DNA from: Lytechinus pictus
Taxonomy: Eukaryota > Echinodermata > Echinoidea > Temnopleuroida > Toxopneustidae
Assembly: GCF_037042905.1 (NCBI RefSeq)
Contig: NC_087262.1
Span: 8,201,001-8,265,000, forward strand
DNA length: 64,000 nucleotides
Direction of reading: 5' to 3'
Position 1 is the stretch's first letter, and every line of letters starts with the position of its first letter. The translations under genes and the position numbers were made by a program. This document shows positions 9,058 to 18,690 of the stretch, piece after piece. The notes beneath the pieces are model-generated. The model ran no database searches and was not told where the DNA came from. It saw only the letters and a program-made list of their open reading frames with translations.

Positions 9058-12000
9058 GGAAAGGGCAGCCGACGTTCTTCGTGAACTCAAACGACTAGCC
9101 GATGCGGGGAAATTCTACGCCCACTTCCCCTTGAGCGTCCGTTTCGCCAAGCCAGATGACATCATGCTCAGCCCATCATACAAAAGAAATATGTGTTTCA
9201 TCAATCCCTTCTTTAACATGCAAGTATTTAGTTATCAGTATGTTTAAATTATGGTGTGGCGAAGCCAAGGGACCCGGGTGGTATGGGCGTCTCCTATCTG
9301 TGTGTGTTTTGGTCAAGCGATGAATAAATGAGTAAAAGGATAAGAATAGGATGTAAAACGGATTTAACACAAAGGAGGTTTTGAAGGTAAAGGGCTGGAT
9401 CGTGAAACTGTATAATACTCTATTTTTCATTCAATTCAATCGAATTCCAGGGCAGCCAAATCGACGGAGAAGGGCAAGAATATGTATCAGACACGTCGTT
9501 TTAGTAGTAACGCATTATACTATCACGCCATAAACTGGTGCAGATTAGAAAAGAGGGAATAGAAGTAATCAGTGACTACATTGAGGATCCATAATCTTAA
9601 AATTGTTGGGGATTTCAGTAGTTTATTTCCTCCCTGCCTTGCTTATTTAGTGGTATTTGTATTTGTATCTATACATTTTAATGGGGGAGGGGTGAAATTT
9701 GTACCTTTCATTATAAATAATATTACACTCTTAAAAACGTTGGGCAACATACGGTCCACACAACAATTGGTTAAAACTTTATCAAATTCTGAGTAGCTTT
9801 AAACCAATAATGTGTGCTTTTGGTGAAAACTACACAGTATTGGTTGAAAACTACCCAGAGTTGGATAATGTTTTAACCAATTGTTGTGTGGACCGTATGT
9901 TGCCCAACGTTTTTAAGAGTGTAAGCTTAAGTAATAACAAAATGTTGGCCTTTTCAATGATAAACCGATAACAATGCTCACAGCCTTTTTTATACATATA
10001 TATATTTTTACTCATAATCACTTTACTTTCTCTACCATTAAACCCATATCAATAGACGCTATGGAAACAAATCACGCAATCTGTCAACATGGACGCATTT
10101 TGAAGATGTCGTTCGCAAGGCAGGAGGGATTCCACATTGGGGAAAGGTGAGTTACTTGGTTTACTTTACAGATAGTCTAAGAACACTTGGGCCAAACTAA
10201 ACCCGCTGTTCAGGTGGTCTAATTTCCACTTCGTCTAACTCTTTTCAATTCAAGAAAATCTAGTGTGGAAACAGTTCATCTGCCTACAAAGTTAAAATAA
10301 AACATTGATCAAAACCGGTTCAAGCCGATTAAACTGTACATCAGATGAAATGTTAAATGGACTAAATAGCAATGAAATCGAGTGGTAAGTAGTAGAACTG
10401 GATGTGGACGAACTATAGGATTAGATCATGTGGAATAAAACTCTTAAGGCCCGTATTCTGAAGTCAGGTTTAACTTAGACCATGGTCTAACTCTGTGCTA
10501 AAATTATGGGAAGCCAAAAGTGTCAACATTTTTATTACGTTGTATGTTTCTTATGTTTACTGTGCTCTTTCCTGATTCATCGATGGTGAAGAAAATAATC
10601 TATTTATACTTCTTAGACGATTATAAGTGATTTGAGAGTCAAATGAGCTAAAATATGATATATCTACTGTTAGTGATTTAAGTAACAATTGGCTATCCAT
10701 ACTTAAACCACAACTCTAAACCTGAGTTTAAGTTAAACCCGACTTCAGAATACGGGCCAAGGGGCAGTAAAACAAAAAAGCGGGAGTAAAAAATAAAACA
10801 GCGTTAGACAATAAGTGGCAATTTATCGTCAAGTCATATTCATGAAAAAAATAACTCAAAATTTAGCAAATAGAATAAAAAAGAACATGCGTCATTTCGT
10901 TAAAAATCCATAAAAAATCAAATGACCCGTCAAACAGTCCCCGAAGTAAACCCCTGCTAAATTGAATAGGGCCAAACTGAGTCAAATTAAAGACTTGATC
11001 GAGGCTAATGGCGCATGTTAGTAGACAAGAAGCTATTTAAAAGTGCGCATGGGGTGTATGGGTGGGTGACTGTGTGTGTGTATTTGCTATTTCACAATGA
11101 CGCATTCCAACACATGTGACGTGACTCATCAATATGTATCATTTGACTCACACCAACATGATGACCCTCACCGAAAAAAAATAAATAGATACAATAAAAA
11201 CTCACTTTATGTGAGTAACTTAAAACATGGAACGGTTATAGGTGATGATGTAACAGCCTGGTGCGGGATTTAACCCCGGGATTTAATTCACATATTATTC
11301 GTAAAGCAAACGGTCGTTTTGTTTTTAAGACTGGTTTAAATTCATCGTTAGGGACAAATTTCTTAGTTTTAGTTTTGCTCAGCTTCCAGGGACTGGGGAT
11401 TACTTTTCATTGGGACTCAAATTCCCGGTATACCCAATTGAATTGCAATGTTCTTAATTATCCTGGACAACTCTTCTTTGGTTTTGTACTGACAAATTCA
11501 AAATCAACCGGTCTGTTGTAAGTGGTTTACTTGTAATTCGTCTAATGCCAATTCGTCCAATTGCCAACTCGTCTTCTACATGTATCATTCGGTCTACCAT
11601 CAGTTCGTCCACTATCCACATGGTCTTATTGCCAATTTGTCCACTAACAATTTCGTCTAATAAACAGTTGGTCCAATAGATATTTAGTCCATATTCCATT
11701 TGGTATTATTGGACTGTGTTATTTGTGCAAAATGAATGGAAACGAAATAGATATTAGACCAACCGGTTACGAGACGAAAATGGTCATAGACGAAATGGTG
11801 ATGAGACGAAGTGAAGATTGGACCAAATAGTTATTGGACGAAATGGTTGTTAGTCGAAATGTTGATGGACGGAATGGCATTAGACTAAATGCAAGTAGAC
11901 CATGTGGAGAGTGGACGAGTCGGCAGTAGACGAATTGGCAAATTACCGTTGTATGTAACAGGCACAACACATTACTCGGTATCTTCAAATTTTCTCTCCT

Positions 12001-12145
12001 TTTTTTCCAGATTACTGCACCACTTGGTAGCTCCCAGTACAGGAAGCTCTTTCCTCTTTGGGATAGGTTTTGTGAGATTCGCAAGGAAATTGATCCTGAT
12101 GGCATGTTCCTCAATGAATTCTTGGAGAAATGTTTCGAGGATTAG
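9058..12145 (+). CDS. GULO: L-gulonolactone oxidase, C-terminal three exons
   Basis: The product catalyses the last step of ascorbate synthesis, oxidising L-gulono-1,4-lactone. It is an FAD enzyme, membrane-bound in the ER in vertebrates. Exons: 9058-9237, 10056-10146 and 12011-12145 (stop TAG). Exon 1 reads ELKRLADAGKFYAHFPLSVR then FAKPDDIMLSPSYKRNMCFI, matching the family block HYPVEVRF..DDILLSP. Exon 2 gives RYGNKSRNLSTW and the diagnostic GGIPHWGK. Exon 3 gives FCEIRKEIDPDGMFLNEFLE and ends LEKCFED, as in the usual FLN.YLEK.F end. Donors are A|GTATGT (9238) and AAG|GTGAGT. The donor at 9238 adds five residues relative to mammals, but the phase-compatible alternative lacks GT. The FAD-binding N-terminal half is not found in the 9 kb upstream, so the gene is partial here or the upstream exons are more distant. 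The ends look intact, with no frameshift or stop. Confidence 0.9.
9725..9922. mobile_element. 198 bp MITE with about 50 bp inverted termini
   Basis: It begins ACACTCTTAAAAACGTTGGG and ends with its exact reverse complement. The arms continue through CAACATACGGTCCACACAAC and AATTGGTTAAAAC. It lies in the first visible GULO intron, flanked by TA-like bases (TT|ACACTC...GAGTGT|AA), suggesting a TA-targeting element. Confidence 0.85.
10448..10758. mobile_element. MITE with GGCCCGTATTCTGAAGTC termini
   Basis: Terminal inverted repeats GGCCCGTATTCTGAAGTCAG and the mate ending ACTTCAGAATACGGGCC, with matching subterminal GGTTTAACTTAGACC and its mate, about 310 bp. It lies in the second GULO intron and is non-coding. 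Confidence 0.8.
11528..11950. repeat. Degenerate 13-15 bp GTC-type repeat folded into a palindrome
   Basis: The left half is a run of units like TTCGTCTAATGCCAATTCGTCC (GTC[CT]A.TnnCCA) on the plus strand. After about 11740 the same units appear inverted (GGACGAAATGG, TAGACGAAATGG) back to about 11950. The last GULO intron contains it, ending about 60 bp before the final exon. The same family recurs at 61130-61440. Confidence 0.8.
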
Positions 12146-12179
12146 ATTCCAATTACCATACATGGCTTGAAAAAAATTG

Positions 12180-13490
12180 TTACAGTCGCATCAACGAAAC
12201 CGACTGCAAACAGGCCGATGGTATTTCATCGGAAATAACGCAATATTTTTTTTCCCGATATAGAGTCGATTTCACCAGTGCGACTTAGTAAATTTTGTCT
12301 ACAATCTATTATCTGGATCTGATGAATTGCTCGGCCTACCTGAATTTGGATAATTTGAAGTTGATTTATTAATGGATTAATTAATCAGAGATTGCCATCT
12401 ATTGGCACAGTGAGCCAAACATCAATATAGCTTAAGAGGACATTTTCTAATCAAAGATTCATATATTTTGTTTGCTCCATTCCTTAGTTTCGAGTACAAA
12501 TACGTGGTTTCTTATTTTCATATTTTTTATTCTGGATCCTTCTGTGTATCTTTAAAATATTCAACAAAGTGGGTTTAATTTTTAAGAATGTATTGTCATA
12601 TTCCTTATTCATTTTTACGAGCCGAGTTACATGTAGATTAAAACAAATTAATGAAATGTGTATGTTGAACTCAAATCAAGAGCTCATTTGAAAAGGGGTT
12701 AGATCCATTTTTCATCAAATTTGATTTTTTTTCTTCAAAATTTATAGAATTTTAGTAGCTGTATAAGATGATACCATAGAGAAGTTGAAATTCCCATTAA
12801 AAAGTGAACAAAAATGGCAAAGAAAAATCATTTATTTTTGCAAAAGGGGTTAGATCCATTTCAGTTTGTTTGCAAAAGGGGCTAGATCCACAAAGTATTT
12901 GTTTGAAGAAGAAATATTTAAACAAAAAAAAAGATACATGTAGGTAGATTTCTTGTATAACCAGTTTTATGTTCACATGGTAGGGTAGTATGGTAATTCA
13001 ATCTCGCATATTAATGACAATATGGGAGATTTAAAAAACCTTGATTTACTCGGATGGTCTAAAGTGGATCTAATATAAACCCTTTTGCAAACAAACTCTG
13101 ACTGTAGAGTTAAAATTGACTCCTCAGAAATAAGAATGTTAAACGATTCTATCCTTAGCTGCACCTGATGACTGAATTCCAACAAGTGTAAGTCAGTTCA
13201 AAGGCAGAAAGAAACCGACTCTAAACAGATAAGGCACACATGAATACCATAAGTGACTTTTATAGATTTTATTACTGCAAATGTATTCCACAATGCATAC
13301 AAGAAAATCTTGAATCCAAATACAACTACAAAAAAGACGATTGTATTGTAGCATATAACTAATTTTTCAGCCTATATTCATAGCTCATCGTTTAAAATAA
13401 CAGACCACAAATGTTAGTGTATATCTAGAATTCGTTAACGGTTTGATAGTTTTATATCAATTATCAATTAGTCAAGAGTATTTTTAACAT
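12180..13490. other. GULO 3' flank, AT-rich, no gene seen
   Basis: It holds the likely GULO 3' UTR with a variant poly(A) signal, ATTAAA, at 12638-12643. There is also a short direct repeat (AAAAGGGGTTAGATCCATTT at about 12692, again near 12843, and a shorter GGGGCTAGATCCA form near 12877). A reverse-complement relative (GTGGATCTAATATAAACCCT) lies near 13062. No exon-like frame is convincing. Confidence 0.4.
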
Positions 13491-13495
13491 AATCA

Positions 13496-14246
13496 TTAAC
13501 CCTAACTAGGCCGGGCTTTTTTTGGCTGTTCTGTGGCTGGGGGGGGGGGGGTGATTCAACCCCCCCCCCCCCCGAGATCTCGGCCGCCGATCGCGCGAGT
13601 GCCGCAAAAATTTGCACGCTGGTAGTGTGCGATGTAATCTACAAGGCTGTATGGTAAAATTTTCCAAAATAATGAGATTATATTTTATATGAATTAATTA
13701 TGCTAATTCATGCATAAATCATAATTTTTGCTCTAATTCACTAAATAAAGCTCCTAGAATGCTAATTTTCGGTAAAAATATTCTTTGTAGCATTCTTAAC
13801 AATGGCAATTGAAAAAAACTTCGGTTTGGAATTCAATTTCTTATGTATTTTATTGTTTTATGAATTTCTTATGTATTTCTTTGTTTTTTCACCAGATTTA
13901 TTGCACAATCTTTTTGAAGCATATATATGCAAAAATCAATTGCTTTCAGCTGTTTAAAGTAAAAATAATCATATCTTTATGAATAAGATGAGAAAACTCA
14001 ATTTGCATTGACTTTGTACACAAAATCACGTTTTGGAACAATTTTTGGTCTGACATGCACTTACAAAATGTTGTGTAATTTCAGAACCGCGTACCCGGGC
14101 GTTGTAAATTTGGTCTTAAAAGATGCACGAGACTTAAAAGTATAACCTCTGCGAGTGACGCAGTCAAAAGATTTCGCGCGGCGGAATGATCGCAGTAAAT
14201 GTTGAGGGGGGGTTGATTCAACCCCCCCCGGCCATTTTAGGGTTAA
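13496..14246. mobile_element. piggyBac-type MITE with TTAA target duplication
   Basis: The element is bounded on both sides by TTAA. Its termini are inverted repeats: CCCTAACTAGGCCGGG on the left, and CCCGGCCATTTTAGGG on the right. TTAA duplication and termini starting CCCTA are the signature of the piggyBac superfamily. Inside are C/G homopolymer stems and AT-rich sequence shared with 1797-2395. There is no transposase frame, so it is non-autonomous. Confidence 0.75.
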
Positions 14247-14361
14247 GGTTGTTTTTACAAGATTTTGTGCCCGCGGCAAATTTACTACGCAAAAGGAAAT
14301 TAAATGCGATTCGTTCTACAGTTAATGGCATAACTATTACCCATTGATTTGGTTGTAAAAA

Positions 14362-15634
14362 CCAGTGGCGGCCGCACAGAAGCGTTGTTAGCGTAACAGA
14401 ACGCTAACAGTAGGGCCAGTCACATCTTTCACGTGCGACCACCGCCTAGACGCATTGTTTCACTAACAGAGCACTAACAGTAGGCCTACCGGTATCTATC
14501 AACTCACAGAAGCTTAGCCGAATTCCTAATAATCTAACAATAAAAGGCCTAGCAGAAGCTAGCAGTGGCGCTAATGTTAATACAAATCACTAACAGTGAC
14601 AAAGGGCACCAATAGTGACGATGTTAGTGAATAATTTCTCCCTTAATTTAAAACTTGTCTCCCTTTCTTATACCAAGTAATTCAAAATAGACCTCGACCG
14701 AATTAAAGGGGTATTCCGGCCGGGCCCACACAACAATATATGAATAAATGGAGTAAAATTAGATGAGCAAATTGCTGAAAATTCATCAAAATCTAATAAA
14801 AAAAGTGTTTTGTTTGTCTCACTTTACTGTTAAAACCGTATTAATTTCTTCAGCCTGGATTACCCCTTTAAGAATGGGTATATAGCGGGGGATGTTGATT
14901 AGTGCCAAGATATGATCCTTTTCATCAAGATTTTTAAGATATGTCTTTTTTTAAGTGTTTGAAGACATTTTTAAGAATATACCGTACATTAGAAAGAAGA
15001 ACAATAGCTGATGAAAATGTATCGCATGATAATCAGCATTGGCAAATACTCTATTATGAGCATGATGAGTGAAGTCTGTTAAGAGCATTTTCAAACAAAA
15101 GAAACTGATGAAAAGTGGGATTGCATTTTTTTTTTTGGGGGGGGGTACAGAATCTCCATCGTAATATCATGATAGGCTGATTTTCTTGATCTTTATAAAG
15201 CTTATTCGATATTTAACAAAATTAAATCAGTAAATATATATTTACTACTTGCTGCCATTTCATGTTCAAAATGTAAAAATAAGGAAACGTTTGTAGGCCT
15301 ATTCCTTTACCCTTTCCTAGATAATATTTTAAACTTGTAGGATGTGCATATAATCATAACTAAATCTTACTTAAATCTAGATCACTACGCACAATAGATT
15401 TTGCCTAATAAACTAAAATCCCCTAACAACACTCGCGCCTAACGGCGCCCTAACAGTGCTTTTTGTGCAGTCATTCTACCCATGTTGTAAACAGCTAATT
15501 TGTTAACAGATTGTGAGCGTTGATCCAACATTAGCCATCTCGGCGATCGACATTACCGGTTGTAACAGGGTCCTTTGTTAGCGCAGTGTTAGCGCAATGT
15601 TACGCTAACAGCGTTTCTGTGCGGCCGATACTGG
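14362..15634. mobile_element. hAT-like non-autonomous element with CTAACAG subterminal repeats
   Basis: Inverted termini: CCAGTGGCGGCCGCACAGAA then GCGTTGTTAGCGTAAC on the left, and GTTACGCTAACAGCGTTTCT then GTGCGGCCGATACTGG on the right. Many copies of the hexamer TAACAG/CTGTTA cluster within 250 bp of each end, as expected for transposase-binding subterminal repeats of hAT elements. No 8 bp target duplication is visible, so the insertion is old or differently bounded. It has no coding frame. Confidence 0.7.
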
Positions 15635-16069
15635 CTGGTTGCCTTGATCAAATAAAATAAAGTTTACCCTGCAAAATAATATTACCCTCTTGATTTGTGT
15701 AAATTGTGATTTGTGTTATATCTAGGTTCCTGCGGAAGCGCTTAAATGGTGCATAGTATGCGCTATAAAGAACTAGGTATATTTATCATCATTAGTTGCA
15801 TACACATATACTGTAGACTCGTTTGAAATGTTTCTTTTACTTTCTATCTCAGTTATAACAATATTATTACACTGCATTGTATCAGTACAAAACTTTTTAC
15901 AACATTTATTAAGTATTTTGGCAATTTGCAGCGATTCTACTCATCAAGTCATACACCAAACAAGGTATAAATAAGCTTATAAAAATTACATCATTATTTC
16001 TTTGCGCATCTACTGTATACTCTAGTATGAATATCTATGAGATGGTGATGTGGACTCTAATCAAAATAC

Positions 16070-16464
16070 TGCTAGGTTGTCCACTAGGCCGTTGCCAGTT
16101 TGCTCCCATTTATTTCGGCTGTGGCGCCTAGTGTCGCCAAAAAATGTGCCTACAATGGCGTGCAGTGGCTCAAACTACCTCCCAACTGGCGCGTGGTGGC
16201 TCGTATATGGCGCCAAAAAACTGAATTTGGCGCGACGAAAATTTCTAAATGTTTGAAATTTTTGTTTAAGACACTTTCAAAATTTCATTTTTTTTTTCGT
16301 CGCACCAAATTCAACATTTGGCGCGTAATAACGTGCCAGTTGGGATGCAGTTTGAGTCACTTGTTACCACTAGTCACCTTATTGACGACACGAGGCGCCA
16401 CAGCCGCTTTGCATTGGCGCGAACTGGGCAGCGCAAATTGGCGCCGCCTAGTGGACTCCTAGCA
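16070..16464. mobile_element. 395 bp palindromic element, GGCGC-rich arms
   Basis: The ends TGCTAGGTTGTCCACTAGGC and GCCTAGTGGACTCCTAGCA are inverted. The arms carry paired TGGCGCC and GGCGCGACGAAAAT/TTTTTCGTCGCACC segments. The two overlapping ORFs (60-120 residues) span it and are probably not genes. Confidence 0.8.
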
Positions 16465-16479
16465 TATGATTGGCCGTAA

Positions 16480-17640
16480 AGTAACACGTGACTAAATTAT
16501 TCATGAAGAATGTAATATGAACAATAGTGTTTACCTGTCCTTCGTAGTTCTTTCTAGTCAACCATTGAAATTCTGGTGTGAATAACGATGCTGCTAGCGC
16601 TCATCCGTGCATAAAACATGGACCTCAATATCACGAGTCGGTATTTTTGCTTCAATTGCGTGGCATTTTCAAACGACAATGCTCCACGTCATCATTAATC
16701 ACGGAATGGACAATGCTTATTATTTAGCATGTGTTTGAGGATCGATAAATGGTGGCTGTAACTTTAAACTGAATCCAAAACACCCGGTTTTGCAGTGTGT
16801 GTTTCAACATCTTTATCAGACCTCAAACACCCAGTTATGTTAGACCCAATCTTCCAACACCCTTGATGATGTGCATTTACAAGAATATACCCTTATGGTC
16901 AGTCATAGCATGGAGCTACTACGTCCATGGTCATAGCGATTCCATTTGGGGTGAAACGCGAATTGGTCATGTTCGGCGAATATACATGCAACCTCCACAG
17001 GAAATGGCATTCGTGAACTATGTTTTCGATCAGGGAAGGTATTTGAGTTTACCTATGATGACGTCTAATAGGGCCATGTACAGTGTAAACGCATACGCAC
17101 ATAACGTGTGAGTGTGATATATTCTTGCCTACCAAACTAAGATTACAGGAACCGTGTCTGACGGTAAAATTTCAAACAACCCATACAAATTTGGTTTACG
17201 GGCAGATCTAAATTTATGTTTCCAGCTTGAAGAATACCATTTTGTCCATGAACTGAACTTTTTAACAATATGTTTCAAGTGAGCCAAACATGCCAAATGT
17301 AAATTACACTTGTCGTCTTAGTTTCTGATCAAACCGTTAGGATTTATTAAGAAAGAATATTAAAAAAATCCTGACAAATCATGACTACAGTAATGCGTAC
17401 AGCCATGTACAAATTGTATGACTCTTTATACAGACCTCAAAACGCGCATTTAGCACGTTTAGAGGGAACTCCATTCGCCATGTTCGAATGGTACTCCGTC
17501 GAGAATGTATATTAGAATTCGCTCAAAACATGTAGTAGGTCCATGCTAAAAATGACGAATTCCTGTTTCGCCTGAAACGGGAATTTCTTAGACTGGTTCC
17601 TAGTATGCTCGTTTGTATTTCGAAAGAATATTTCGCTGAC
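16480..17640. other. 3' flank of the adhesion GPCR gene, nothing convincing
   Basis: AT-rich DNA with a plus-strand ORF at 16797-17111 that matches no family I know. A short stem at about 17560 is formed by GAATTCCTGTTTC and GAAACGGGAATTTC. The likely GPCR poly(A) signal lies here. Confidence 0.4.
17343..17348 (-). promoter_or_regulatory. Candidate poly(A) signal of the adhesion GPCR gene
   Basis: AATAAA on the minus strand, about 310 bases past the stop codon at 17656. Confidence 0.4.
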
Positions 17641-17655
17641 CCCGACAGCTGATGC

Positions 17656-18690
17656 TCACACGGAAGTAACAAGACGATCCTCTTCATCTGCATTCGTATT
17701 GTCTGCCTCTGGGATCGGCGAAGGGGGATCTAATGCCCCTCTTACTTCGTCATCCTATAAGAAAAGAACATTAATAAATATTAATGTAAAGAATTCAAAA
17801 TTACGAACGAGCAAATGCTTCCTGGGTGAGTATTATCAAAAGCATTTGCCTCTCTTTTCTTGTGTAGACAATGAAGTAACAATTATGAAGAAGACCTGGT
17901 TAAGACGTCTTGCCTGTCATTAACCTTTCTTAATGTTTTAAAATGTAAAAATTTACTCCTCAGATACAATGATATAATTTTTTACGAAAGCCAGGGCTTA
18001 GATTACTTATCTTTACATGAACATATCTTATCATTAAATGACAATGCTACAGCTAACAATATTGTTATATTGAAACGATATTTTACACATGAAAGAAATT
18101 AATTCATCAAATAAGTATTAACATATGAATAATAAAAAAATGATATGGATTAAAGTCAACACTAACAAGGTAGGCCTACTAACAGATGCCCCATAATAAG
18201 ATTTTCACTGTCATCTACCGAGCAGTCTGTTAGGATTTCTTTTCAGACTAAATACATCAAACAAGACAGCTGGGTATTTATGTGTTGTTTTACATATTTT
18301 ACATACTCCCGTCATTCTAATAATTTCAGAAGTTTTACCTAGTCTTGCACAAATAAAACGTTCGATGGAATCGAAACGGTTTTTACATTGGCTTCCGGAA
18401 GCTGTTGTATTGACCCTATAAACACGGGGCAACTTACTCGAAAGAAGCGTGACAGTACCTCACGCTTAGCGTCACTGTCCTTCCTTGCTAAATGCTGCTG
18501 TCGCCGAAGTGCCTGCACCGCAGTCGAACCCCATCGGGCAAAGGAAGGGCTGCGGTCACCATCGCCGCCACCGGTACCGACGCCAGGATTGGTGTCTGTG
18601 CTGCCGCCTTGCCAGCTGCCACCTCGTTCCCTCGGCTGAGACTGAAGTTCAAGTGATTCACGGGGCCGGTCCGAGGGTGGGTAAGGATTA
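17656..18690 (-). other. Cytoplasmic tail exons 23-24 with PDZ ligand
   Basis: Exon 22 could end at an in-frame TAA, but AG|GTAAAT there is a donor like the one used after exon 20. Exon 23 (18690-18438) joins in the right phase and reads PPSDRPRESLELQSQPRERG, a Gly-rich linker, then ALRRQQHLARKDSDAKREVL. Exon 24 is acidic (PPSPIPEADNTNADEEDRLV) and stops after VTSV, a class I PDZ-binding end (T at -2, V at 0). If exon 23 were not spliced at 18438 the frame would run on to a TAG at 18339. Confidence 0.8.

Noticed and set aside
8837-9090. Poly-Ser or poly-Leu open frames
   Set aside because: Produced by the (TAG)n-(CAG)n microsatellite; only the part from 9058 onward on the plus strand is real coding sequence (GULO).
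16050-16462. Overlapping 68 and 120 codon frames with many Trp and Arg
   Set aside because: They lie wholly inside a 395 bp palindromic element and match nothing known.
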